DNA of 34,775 nucleotides from Janthinobacterium sp. Lineage in GTDB: Bacteria > Pseudomonadota > Gammaproteobacteria > Burkholderiales > Burkholderiaceae_D. The stretch covers positions 12,621 through 47,395 of the forward strand of contig DMYQ01000260.1 of NCBI GenBank assembly GCA_003482555.1. The letters run 5' to 3'. Below are positions 1-7,854 of this stretch, piece after piece; positions within the stretch are counted from its first letter, which is position 1, and each line of letters opens with the position of its first letter. Under the pieces are notes generated by a model. That model did no database searches. It was given only the letters and a program-made list of their open reading frames with translations, and was not told the origin of the DNA. A program made the position numbers and the translations under genes.

Positions 1-1353
1 GTGTTCGTGCCGGTCAATCCTCTGCTCAAGGCGGAACAGGTGGCCTACATCCTGGCCGACTGCAATGTGCGTATCCTGGTGACTTCGCGCGAGCGCTTGA
101 CGCAACTGGCTGGCGCCCTGGCCCAGTGCCCGGATCTGCACACGGTGATCGTCGCCGGCGGGGGCGACGCGGCGCCGGCCGCGAGCGGCATGCGCTTCGT
201 CGCCTGGTCCGACTGCATTGCGCGCGCCGTGCCCTGCTTCGCCTACCGCAGCATCGACGCCGACATGGCCGCCATCCTGTACACCTCGGGCAGCACCGGC
301 AAGCCGAAGGGCGTGGTGCTGTCGCACCGGAATCTGGTGGCGGGCGCCGAGAGCGTGGCCGCTTACCTGGGTAATACCGCCCAGGATCGCATCCTGTGCC
401 TGCTTCCTTTCAGTTTCGATTACGGTTTGAGCCAGTTGACCACGGCCTTCGCCAGCGGCGCCTGCGCGGTGCTGATGAACCATCTCTTGCTGCGCGACGT
501 CATCGACACCGTGGAACAGGAGGGCATCACCGGTCTGGCCGCCGTGCCGCCGCTGTGGATACAGTTGTCGCAACTGCGCTGGCCGGTGGTGGCGCGCTTG
601 CGTTACATCACCAATTCGGGCGGCGCCATGCAGCGCGTGACCATAGCCGCTCTGCGCGCGGCTCTGCCGCAGACCCAGATTTACCTGATGTATGGGCTGA
701 CCGAAGCGTTCCGTTCGACCTATCTGCCGCCCGAGCAGCTGGAGCAGCGGCCCGACTCGATCGGCAAGGCGATCCCGAACGCGGAAGTGATGGTGCTGCA
801 TCCGGACGGCAGCCCCTGCGGCCCGGGCGAGACGGGCGAACTGGTGCATCGGGGCGCCCTGGTGGCCATGGGTTACTGGAACGACGCCGTCAAGACGGCC
901 GAGCGCTTCCGCCCGCTGGCCGCGCGCCAATCGGGCTTGATGGTGCCGGAACTGGCGGTATGGTCGGGCGACACGGTGCGCCGCGACGACGACGGCTATC
1001 TGTATTTTGTCGGCCGGGCCGACGACATGATCAAGACTTCGGGCTACCGGGTCAGTCCGACCGAGGTCGAGGAAGTGGTGTACGGCACCGGTCTGGTGGC
1101 CGAGGCGGTCGCGCTGGGGGTGGCCCATCCTGTGCTCGGCCAGGCCATCGCGCTGCTGGCGACGGCGCTCGAGGGGGTGGAACTGGAGCGCGACGCCTTG
1201 CTGCTCGCCTGCAAGACGCTGCTGCCCACGTATATGGCGCCGGCCTGGGTCGAGGTGCGGCCCGGGCCGCTGCCCCGCAATCCGAACGGCAAGATCGACC
1301 GCAAGCTGCTGGCGGCGGAGCTGGCCTATCTATTTTCGGGGCGCGCGCAATGA
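1..1353 (+). CDS. Acyl-CoA ligase (AMP-forming), exosortase A-associated; 5' end cut by window
   Basis: Adenylate-forming (ANL superfamily) enzyme that would activate a carboxylic acid with ATP, probably passing it to CoA or a carrier protein. The P-loop-like motif YTSGSTGKPKG is at residues 94-104 of the visible part. A YGLTEA motif, a GDTVRRDDDGYLYFVGRADD hinge segment and the C-terminal NGKIDRK lysine motif follow. The visible 450 residues open directly in the FVPVNPLLKAEQVAYILAD block, which in exosortase-linked ligases (TIGR03098 type, roughly 510-520 residues) lies some 60 residues from the N terminus. The GTG at base 1 is therefore unlikely to be the true start, and the gene begins outside the window. 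The stop overlaps the next start in ATGA, so it is translationally coupled to the decarboxylase. The acyl substrate cannot be read from the sequence. Confidence 0.88.
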   Translation: MFVPVNPLLKAEQVAYILADCNVRILVTSRERLTQLAGALAQCPDLHTVIVAGGGDAAPAASGMRFVAWSDCIARAVPCFAYRSIDADMAAILYTSGSTGKPKGVVLSHRNLVAGAESVAAYLGNTAQDRILCLLPFSFDYGLSQLTTAFASGACAVLMNHLLLRDVIDTVEQEGITGLAAVPPLWIQLSQLRWPVVARLRYITNSGGAMQRVTIAALRAALPQTQIYLMYGLTEAFRSTYLPPEQLEQRPDSIGKAIPNAEVMVLHPDGSPCGPGETGELVHRGALVAMGYWNDAVKTAERFRPLAARQSGLMVPELAVWSGDTVRRDDDGYLYFVGRADDMIKTSGYRVSPTEVEEVVYGTGLVAEAVALGVAHPVLGQAIALLATALEGVELERDALLLACKTLLPTYMAPAWVEVRPGPLPRNPNGKIDRKLLAAELAYLFSGRAQ

Positions 1354-2576
1354 CGGCCCCACACCACGCGCCGTCGCCGTTTGCGCTGCGCGACGATTGC
1401 CTGCGGATCGGCGATCTGAGCTTGCCGCGCCTGGCGCAACGGGTCGGGCGCACCCCGTTTTACGCCTACGACCGGGCCCTGGTTTCGGCGCGGGTGGGGC
1501 GCTTGCGGGCGGCCCTGCCGGCCGAGGTCGAACTGCATTACGCGATGAAGGCCAATCCCATGCCCGCCCTGGTGCAATTGCTGGCCGGACTGGTCGATGG
1601 CATTGACGTGGCCTCGGGCGGCGAGCTCAAGACGGCGCTCGACACCGGCCTGGCGCCGGCCGCCATCAGCTTCGCCGGGCCGGGCAAGACGGATGGGGAG
1701 CTCGCTTGCGCGGTGGCGTCCGGCGTCCTGATCAACCTGGAATCGGAAGGGGAAATGGAGCGCGTGGCGCTGGCCGGCGAACGGCTGGGGTTGGCGCCGA
1801 GGGTGGCGGTGCGCATCAATCCCGATTTCGAGCTGAAACACGCGGGCATGAAGATGGGCGGCGGCGCGCGCCAGTTCGGCGTCGACGCCGCGCGCGTGCC
1901 GGCCATGCTGGGGCGGCTGGGCGAACTGGGCCTCGATTTCGTCGGTTTGCATATTTTTTGCGGCTCGCAAAACCTGGCCGCCGCCGCCATTGCCGACGCC
2001 CAGGCCCTGAGCGTGGATCTGGCGTTGCGCCTGGCGTCATACGCGCCCGGCCCGCTGCGCCTGATCAATATCGGCGGCGGTTTCGGCGTGCCGTATTTTC
2101 CCGGGGAAAAGCCGCTCGACCTGGAGTTGATCGGCGAACGCCTGACCGGCCAGCTCGCCCTGCTGCGCAGAGAATCGCCGCACAGCGGGCTGGCGCTGGA
2201 ACTGGGCCGCTATCTGGTGGCCGAAGCCGGCATCTATGTCTGCCGCGTGCTGGAACGGAAGATTTCGCGCGGCCAAGTCTTTCTGATCACCGATGGGGGC
2301 TTGCACCATCACCTGGCGGCGTCGGGCAATTTCGGCCAAGTCTTGCGCAAGAATTATCCGGTGGCGATTGGCAATCGCATGCTTGGCGGCGCACGTGAAA
2401 CCGTGTCGGTGGTCGGGCCCCTGTGCACGCCGCTCGATCTGCTGGCCGACCAGATGGAGATGGCCAGGGCCGAGGTGGGCGACCTGGTGGTGGTCTTCCA
2501 GTCCGGCGCCTACGGTTTGAGCGCCAGCCCGGCCGCCTTCCTCGGCCATCCGGCGGCGCTGGAGGTGCTGGTATGA
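1350..2576 (+). CDS. PLP-dependent decarboxylase, exosortase A-associated
   Basis: Fold-type III (alanine-racemase-like barrel) decarboxylase related to diaminopimelate and ornithine decarboxylases, 408 residues. The PLP-binding lysine is K67 in HYAMKANP. The phosphate-binding glycine loop is INIGGGFGVPYF, the catalytic-type cysteine lies in GPLCTPLD, and SGAYG near the C terminus is the usual family motif. The ATG lies in an ATGA overlap with the acyl-CoA ligase, and its own stop overlaps the next gene's ATG the same way, so the three genes form one coupled unit. It matches the family found beside XrtA EPS clusters (TIGR03099 type). By family it would decarboxylate a carrier-bound or free amino acid to an amine. 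The real substrate is unknown; a moiety for EPS decoration is inference. Confidence 0.88.
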   Translation: MTAPHHAPSPFALRDDCLRIGDLSLPRLAQRVGRTPFYAYDRALVSARVGRLRAALPAEVELHYAMKANPMPALVQLLAGLVDGIDVASGGELKTALDTGLAPAAISFAGPGKTDGELACAVASGVLINLESEGEMERVALAGERLGLAPRVAVRINPDFELKHAGMKMGGGARQFGVDAARVPAMLGRLGELGLDFVGLHIFCGSQNLAAAAIADAQALSVDLALRLASYAPGPLRLINIGGGFGVPYFPGEKPLDLELIGERLTGQLALLRRESPHSGLALELGRYLVAEAGIYVCRVLERKISRGQVFLITDGGLHHHLAASGNFGQVLRKNYPVAIGNRMLGGARETVSVVGPLCTPLDLLADQMEMARAEVGDLVVVFQSGAYGLSASPAAFLGHPAALEVLV

Positions 2577-4456
2577 GCGGCCTGTGCGGCTGGCTGGGGG
2601 CGCGTGACGGCGACGCCGGCCCGGCGCGGGAGGCGAAGGAGGCGGACCTGGCGGCCGGCCTGGCGCTGGCGCGCATGGCGGCGCCGCTGTCGCGCTTTGA
2701 CGCCGCCCCGCTGCGCACGGCCGGCGGCGGCGCCGCCCGCGTGGCGCTCGCGGCTGGCGCCGACAGCGCCCACCTGTATCAGCAAGACGGTTTGCTGATC
2801 GCCCTGTGGGGGCGCGCCGTGCTGACCGGCAGCGCCGGGAATGGCACGGCGGCGGCCCTGGCGGCCAGCCTGGCGCCGTTGTGGCGCAGCATGGGGGTGA
2901 AGCTGTGCGCCGCGCTGTCCGGTCCCTTCGCCCTGTGCATCCTGGACCAGGTCACCGGGCAGGCGCTGCTGGCCGTCGATCGCAGCGGTACCCACACCCT
3001 GCATTACCAAGCCCACGAAGGGGGCTTGTTTTTCGCCTCGTCGGCGGCGGCGCTGGCCGCCCATCCGGATCTGGATTCCAGCCTCGACCCTCAAGCCCTG
3101 TACAACTACCTGTATTTCCACATGGTGCCGGGGCCGGGCACGATTTATCGCGAGCGGCAACGCCTGCTGCCCGGAGAATACCTGCATGCGCGAGGCGGCA
3201 AGCTGTGCCACGGCGCTTACTGGAAGATGGGTTTCCAGGAGCACGCCCCGGCCCAGTTCAAGCAACTCAAGACCGAGTTCTTGCACACCCTGCGCGTATC
3301 GGTGGAGGAAAGCGTGGCCCACTCCACTCCCGGCGCCTTTCTCAGCGGCGGCACCGACAGTTCCACCCTCGCTTGTGTGCTGGGGCAAGTGTCGGGGCGG
3401 GCAGCGCGCACCTATTCCATCGGCTTCGACGCGCCCGGCTACGATGAAATGGCGTACGCGCGCATCGCCGCGCGCCATTTCGGCACCGAGCACCACGAAC
3501 TGTACGTGACGGCCGACGATGTCGTCGAGGCGATTCCCCGCATCGCCGCCGTCTTCGACCAGCCTTTCGGCAACGCGTCGGCGATTCCCGCCTATTATTG
3601 CGCGCGCATGGCCCAGGCGGACGGCATCACCCGCCTGCTGGGCGGCGACGGCGGCGACGAGCTATTCGGCGGCAACGAGCGCTATGCGCGCCAAGCCCTG
3701 TTCGCGCGCTACGAGCGGGTCCCGGCCATGCTGCGCCAGACCATCATCGAGCCGCTCCTGTTCAAGCTGGCCCGCGGGCAGCGCCAGCGCCTGCTGTGCA
3801 AGGCGCGCAGCTATATCGAGCAAGCGTCCATGCCCTTGCCGGCGCGCCTGGAAAGCTACAATCTGCTGCAGCGCTACGGGCCGGGCGTGGTCCTGGAAGG
3901 CGGTTTTCTGGAAGGGGTGGACGGGGGCGCGCCGATGGGCAGCCTGAACCAGGCCTATTGGCTGACACAGGGCTGCAGCCAGATCAATCAGATGCTGGCG
4001 CTGGACTTGAAGTTCACCCTGGCCGACAACGACTTGCCGAAGGTGGTGAAGGCGTGCGAACTGGCCGGCGTGGAAGTGGCGTTCCCCTTCCTGAGCGACG
4101 CGATGGTGGCGTTTTCCGCGCGCCTGCAACCGCGGCAAAAGCTCAACGGCACCCGCTTGCGCCATTTTTTCAAGCAGGCCCTGCGCGACACCTTGCCGCG
4201 CGCCATATTGCGCAAGGAAAAGCACGGCTTCGGCCTGCCTTTCGGGGTCTGGTTGCAAAGCCACCCCGGCTTGCGTCAACTGGCCTTCGACAGCCTGAGC
4301 GACCTGAAAGCGCGCCGCATCGTGCGCGCGGCCTTCATCGACGAGTTGCAGGAGCGCCACCTGGCGCACCATCCCGCCTATCACGGCACCATGGTCTGGA
4401 TCTTGATGATGCTGGAACAGTGGCTCAAGCATCACCACCCGCGGGCGTCGCTGTAA
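2573..4456 (+). CDS. Asparagine synthetase-like amide ligase with atypical glutaminase domain
   Basis: A 627-residue protein of the asparagine synthetase B family. The C-terminal synthetase half is intact: the ATP pyrophosphatase loop SGGTDSS is at residues 258-264, and GGDGGDELFGGNERY follows, as in active Asn-synthetase folds. The N-terminal class II amidotransferase half is odd. The protein begins MSGLCGW, so the only candidate nucleophile is Cys5 rather than Cys2, and the usual RGPD and NGEIYN glutamine-site motifs are missing. Cys5 could act only if four residues were removed. Otherwise the enzyme would use ATP to join an acid to an amine without glutamine, as beta-lactam synthetases do. 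Its place right after an acyl ligase and a decarboxylase, with ATGA overlap, suggests the decarboxylase product may be the amine. That is inference. Confidence 0.8.
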   Translation: MSGLCGWLGARDGDAGPAREAKEADLAAGLALARMAAPLSRFDAAPLRTAGGGAARVALAAGADSAHLYQQDGLLIALWGRAVLTGSAGNGTAAALAASLAPLWRSMGVKLCAALSGPFALCILDQVTGQALLAVDRSGTHTLHYQAHEGGLFFASSAAALAAHPDLDSSLDPQALYNYLYFHMVPGPGTIYRERQRLLPGEYLHARGGKLCHGAYWKMGFQEHAPAQFKQLKTEFLHTLRVSVEESVAHSTPGAFLSGGTDSSTLACVLGQVSGRAARTYSIGFDAPGYDEMAYARIAARHFGTEHHELYVTADDVVEAIPRIAAVFDQPFGNASAIPAYYCARMAQADGITRLLGGDGGDELFGGNERYARQALFARYERVPAMLRQTIIEPLLFKLARGQRQRLLCKARSYIEQASMPLPARLESYNLLQRYGPGVVLEGGFLEGVDGGAPMGSLNQAYWLTQGCSQINQMLALDLKFTLADNDLPKVVKACELAGVEVAFPFLSDAMVAFSARLQPRQKLNGTRLRHFFKQALRDTLPRAILRKEKHGFGLPFGVWLQSHPGLRQLAFDSLSDLKARRIVRAAFIDELQERHLAHHPAYHGTMVWILMMLEQWLKHHHPRASL

Positions 4457-4492
4457 GGCGCGCCCGCCAAACTTCATCGACCGGGAGGCGGC

Positions 4493-5314
4493 ATGACACC
4501 GATGAGTGACGAGGACGAGGCGAACTGGGATACCGGTACGCACGCGGACTTTTACCAGTATTACGAGCGTGCCAGCGGCAGCGCCGTGGCGCGGCAGCGC
4601 TTTGCCGCCATCCAGGAAACGCTGCTGCGCCTGCTGACCGCGCCAGGCCAGCCGGCGCCGGCTTTGGCCGTGGCCGACATCGGTTGCGGCGCCGGAACGC
4701 AGGCCCGGCTCTGGGCGGAAAAGGGCCACCACGTCTTCGGCGCCGACATCAACCGCGCCCTGATCGGCCTGGCGCGCCGGCGCGCGGAACTCGACGGACT
4801 CGACATCGTCTTCGACGTCGCCTCCGCCACCGTCCTGCCGTGGGCGGACGCCTCGATGGATCTGTGCATCGCGCCCGAATTGCTGGAGCACGTGGCCGAC
4901 TGGCAGAGCTGTCTGTCGGAAATGGTGCGCGTGCTCAAGCCGGGTGGGGCGCTGTTCATCAGCACCAGCAACAAACTCTGCCCGGTACAGGAGGAATTCA
5001 TCTTGCCGGGCTATTCCTGGTATCCCGGCTTCGTCAAACGGCGCGTCGAAGAATTGGCGCGCACCACCCGGCCTGAACTGGCGGGCCACGCGGTGCATCC
5101 GGCTGTCAACTGGTTCAGCTTTTATGGCTTGCGCGACCATCTGGCCGCCCGGGGCCTGCGCTGCATGGACCGTTTCGACATGATCGATGTCAGCGGCCGC
5201 GGCGCGCCGGCCAGGATGCTGTTGGGCTTGATTCGCAAGGTGCCGCCCTTGCGCTTCCTCGGCCATGTGGCGACGGCTTACACCGTGCTGCTGGGCGTCA
5301 AGGCGCGCGCCTGA
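4493..5314 (+). CDS. SAM-dependent methyltransferase (class I)
   Basis: 273 residues with a Rossmann SAM-binding motif DIGCGAGTQ at about 62-70, an acidic FGADIN end of strand 2, and a PELLEHVADW post-motif. Its C-terminal half resembles small-molecule or sugar methyltransferases. The start at 4493 is chosen because GGGAGG at 4483-4488 lies 4 bases upstream; the next ATG (4502) would be too far from it. It follows the Asn-synthetase-like gene after 36 bases on the same strand, so it is probably cotranscribed. Its 3' end overlaps the convergent deacetylase gene by 17 bases. It probably methylates an EPS sugar or its decoration; the acceptor is unknown. Confidence 0.82.
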   Translation: MTPMSDEDEANWDTGTHADFYQYYERASGSAVARQRFAAIQETLLRLLTAPGQPAPALAVADIGCGAGTQARLWAEKGHHVFGADINRALIGLARRRAELDGLDIVFDVASATVLPWADASMDLCIAPELLEHVADWQSCLSEMVRVLKPGGALFISTSNKLCPVQEEFILPGYSWYPGFVKRRVEELARTTRPELAGHAVHPAVNWFSFYGLRDHLAARGLRCMDRFDMIDVSGRGAPARMLLGLIRKVPPLRFLGHVATAYTVLLGVKARA

Positions 5315-6212
5315 GCATGTTTTGCCCCATGCGCAGCAAGAAGCGCAGCCGCCCCCTGTCCCAAGGGGTAAAGCGGGGCAGTTGAAACAGGTCGCCGCCC
5401 TGGCGCGCCACGCCCCAGTCGGTGGCGACGGCGGCGTCGAAGCCGAGATCCTTGACGATGTCGACGTGGCGCGGGCCGTAATCCTGGCCGGCGCGGCCGT
5501 TCGGATAGGCGAACAGGTCGACCGGGGCTTGTATCAGTTGTTCCAGCGTGCGCCGGCCATCGAGGATGTCGGCGCGCGCGGCCAGATCGGACAGTCCGGC
5601 CAGAATGGGGTGGCGCTGCGTGTGGGCGCCGATTTCCATGCCGGCGCGGTGCAGTTCGCGCACCTGGTCGTGGCGCATCATGATGTTTGCCGGATAGTGG
5701 GAGTCGCCGGTGCCGCGCAATTGACGGGCGAGCCCCTGGCGGGTCTCGAAAGGCAGGTATTTCAGCTGGCCGAGGATGGTGGCGATGGCCAGGCGCTTGT
5801 GTTCCAGCTTGCCGATCGGCAGCCGGCCGAGGCCGTATTCGGACAGGTCGAGTTCTTCGCCCGCCGCGTGGCGCACGCGCTCGATCACGCTGTCGTTCCA
5901 CATCTGGCCGCCGTTCAGATAGCCGGTGGCGATAAAAAAACAGGCGCTCAAGCCATGCCTCAACAACAAGGGCAGCGCCACCTCGGCGTTATCGGCATAG
6001 CCGTCGTCAAAGGTGATACAGCAGGCGCGCGGCGGCAGCGCGCCCTGTCGCAGCAGACGGACCGCCAGGCCCAGCGGCAGCACGGTGAAAAAGCGTTTCA
6101 GCAGGCGCAACTGGCGTTCGAAGGCGGCGCCGTCCGGCTCTGCCGGGCAGAGCGGGTCGGGGCGCGCCAGCACGCGGTGGTAAATCAGGATGGACAGGGC
6201 GGTATTGCTCAT
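5298..6212 (-). CDS. NodB-type polysaccharide deacetylase
   Basis: 304-residue carbohydrate esterase 4 family protein. The metal and catalytic motif TFDDGYADN is at 67-75, and GAHTQRHP (about 196-202) supplies the second histidine pair expected for metal binding. The N terminus ILIYHRV is typical of the xylanase/chitin deacetylase subgroup. No clear signal peptide is seen, so the site of action (cytosol, or envelope by another route) is open. The start overlaps the stop of the upstream ligase-like gene in ATGA, so the two are coupled. It probably removes N- or O-acetyl groups from EPS or an intermediate. It is distinct from the DVEDYF-type deacetylase at 26371-27228, so the cluster has two. 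Confidence 0.85.
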   Translation of the reverse strand: MSNTALSILIYHRVLARPDPLCPAEPDGAAFERQLRLLKRFFTVLPLGLAVRLLRQGALPPRACCITFDDGYADNAEVALPLLLRHGLSACFFIATGYLNGGQMWNDSVIERVRHAAGEELDLSEYGLGRLPIGKLEHKRLAIATILGQLKYLPFETRQGLARQLRGTGDSHYPANIMMRHDQVRELHRAGMEIGAHTQRHPILAGLSDLAARADILDGRRTLEQLIQAPVDLFAYPNGRAGQDYGPRHVDIVKDLGFDAAVATDWGVARQGGDLFQLPRFTPWDRGRLRFLLRMGQNMLRRAP

Positions 6213-7513
6213 GGTAAATCCGGCGCCGGCAGACGGATGTCCAGCGCTTTTCTCGGCGGCGGCCGCCTGACCGGGTCGGCGGCCACTTCCCGCTCCACCA
6301 GGGCGCGGGTGGCGACTATGGCCGCCATCAAGTAATAGGGTACGTCGTAATACAGCAGGCTGAGGAAGGCGCCGCCGACGGCGAAGCCGATCAGGCTGGC
6401 CTGTATCATGGTCGCCATGCCCAGGGCCCAGCGCAAGTGTTCCCTCGCTCTGCTGTTGCGGATGATCCAGTTGGCGGCGCGCCAGGTCTGGACGCCGAGC
6501 AAGAGATACAGGCCCAGGCCGACGAAACCGTGCTCGCCCAGGGCCTCGAAGTAAATGCTGTGGGCGGCGTGCACGTCGAGCGGATTCGGCGCGTAGCGGG
6601 AAAAGACGGACAGGTCGGCGACCTCGAAGCCGCCGCCCATGAAGCGGTCCTTGGCCAGGTTGTAAGCCATGCCCCATGCATTGAAACGGCCCTGCACCGA
6701 AACATCGGTATCATAGGCGCCGATCGAGTCCATGCGGGCATCCCACTGGGATGGCATGAAAACGAGCAAGAGCGGAGCGCAGACAGTGAACAGGCCGCCC
6801 AAGACCAGCTTTTTACCGCTCTTGATCCACATGAAGCCGCCCATAGCCGCGATCGCCAGCAGGCCGCCGCGCGAATACGAGGCCAGCGCCGACAGCGCCG
6901 ACAGCACCATCATGACGGTCAAGGCCCGTCGCAGCCATTTGTTTTCGCTGTTTTGCTGCAGGTAATACATCAGCGGGATGGTCATGACCATCGCCAGGGC
7001 GCAGGCATTGTTGTCGGCGATGAAGGTCATGTCCGGACCCCAGACCCGGTCCGAGCCGCCGCTGCGGATCGTGAAAATGCCCCCTTTGACGCCATAAAAA
7101 CCCAGGGAAAAGACGATCACCCAGAGCAGGCGCAGCACGTCTTGTTTGCTGCGGATGAGCATCATGACGACAAAGGTCATCAACATGATCTTCATCACCT
7201 TGAGCCATTGTTCCATGGATGCTTCGGGCAGCAGGGCAAACGGGGTGGTCAGGTTCATCCACAGCACGAAGGCGATCAGGGCGCAACTGACGGGTGTCAT
7301 GGGGAGATTCTTTGGTTCGTGTGACAGCAGCATGGAAAACAGGGTCACGACGGCAACGATATAGGCGAAGGGAAGGCTGGCGGCATAGTCCCAGCTTTGG
7401 CTGTGGGGACTCATCACGCTGATCCACACCCACATCAGCGCGCCCAGGGTCGGACGTTTCAAGATGAAGGGCAGGGAGCCGAAAATAAATAGGCAGAGCA
7501 GTAGATCGCGCAT
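6209..7513 (-). CDS. O-antigen ligase/polymerase-like membrane protein, exosortase A-associated
   Basis: 434-residue polytopic inner-membrane protein with about ten hydrophobic segments. The Wzy_C/O-antigen ligase hallmarks are visible: SYSRGGLLAI in the middle, then a large periplasmic loop with QGRFNAWGMAYN and GGGFEV, ending in HSIYFEALGEHGFVGLGLYL. It fits the 'putative O-glycosylation ligase' family that travels with exosortase A (TIGR03097 type, about 430 residues). It could transfer the lipid-linked glycan to protein or act as the EPS polymerase; no other Wzy candidate is present in the window, which favours polymerase, but this is inference. A weak promoter candidate lies upstream (7591-7619). 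Confidence 0.85.
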   Translation of the reverse strand: MRDLLLCLFIFGSLPFILKRPTLGALMWVWISVMSPHSQSWDYAASLPFAYIVAVVTLFSMLLSHEPKNLPMTPVSCALIAFVLWMNLTTPFALLPEASMEQWLKVMKIMLMTFVVMMLIRSKQDVLRLLWVIVFSLGFYGVKGGIFTIRSGGSDRVWGPDMTFIADNNACALAMVMTIPLMYYLQQNSENKWLRRALTVMMVLSALSALASYSRGGLLAIAAMGGFMWIKSGKKLVLGGLFTVCAPLLLVFMPSQWDARMDSIGAYDTDVSVQGRFNAWGMAYNLAKDRFMGGGFEVADLSVFSRYAPNPLDVHAAHSIYFEALGEHGFVGLGLYLLLGVQTWRAANWIIRNSRAREHLRWALGMATMIQASLIGFAVGGAFLSLLYYDVPYYLMAAIVATRALVEREVAADPVRRPPPRKALDIRLPAPDLP

Positions 7514-7590
7514 GGGTGGATAGCCGCCGATTCATGGTGAGGCAAGCCGGCACACCTGAGCCGGGCGCCTGAAATGTCCAGGCAGCCATC

Positions 7591-7619
7591 TTAATACGGG
7601 CGAAATGCCGTCTTGTTGA
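7591..7619 (-). promoter_or_regulatory. Candidate sigma70-like promoter for the ligase/deacetylase pair
   Basis: Read on the minus strand, TCAACA (7619-7614) and TATTAA (7596-7591) are separated by 17 bases, each matching four of six consensus positions. It would give a leader of about 70 bases before the ATG at 7513. The match is weak and is offered only because a promoter is required somewhere here. Confidence 0.28.
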
Positions 7620-7798
7620 GCGCGCGCACGCTCAAGCTCGATAGCCACCCCTGATATGCCGCGGCACCCGCCAGCGTTGTGTGTTTAGCCCGCATCAATA
7701 CGGGGAAATATGCTCGCCCCAGAATAGGCAGGGGCGCCCATCCAGGCCGTCGGCATGCCATGCCCGGCGCGGCCGCGAACCCGTCGGCGGGTCGCGCG

Positions 7799-7838
7799 CC
7801 AACTCGCCAGCTCGCCAGCTCGCCAACTCGCCAACTCG
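7799..7838. repeat. Five tandem copies of an 8-bp unit (CCARCTCG)
   Basis: Units are CCAACTCG, CCAGCTCG, CCAGCTCG, CCAACTCG, CCAACTCG, exactly contiguous. The array ends 3 bases before the AAGG ribosome-binding site (7842-7845) and 16 bases before the GT2 ATG at 7855. An in-frame TAG at 7846-7848 keeps it outside the coding region. Short tandem repeats at this spot can change copy number by slipped-strand mispairing and alter promoter spacing or translation. Whether this one varies cannot be seen from one sequence. Confidence 0.92.
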
Positions 7839-7854
7839 CATAAGGTAGACGGAC

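Larger units (their letters stand above)
7514..7854. other. Gene-free divergent intergenic region (341 bp)
   Basis: Lies between the minus-strand ligase gene and the plus-strand GT2 gene. It holds a weak minus-strand promoter candidate, an 8-base direct repeat AATACGGG at 7593-7600 and 7697-7704 (each followed by a GAAAT-containing stretch), an 8-bp palindrome GGCATGCC at 7752-7759, and the 8-bp tandem array at 7799-7838. I see no convincing gene or RNA structure. The minus-strand reading frame through it is not protein-like. Confidence 0.6.

Noticed and set aside
3662..5266. 534-codon open frame on the minus strand
   Set aside because: Antisense to the Asn-synthetase-like and methyltransferase genes, no motif, low-complexity composition.
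7799..7838. CRISPR array
   Set aside because: The units are 8 bp and contiguous with no spacers; no cas genes are present.
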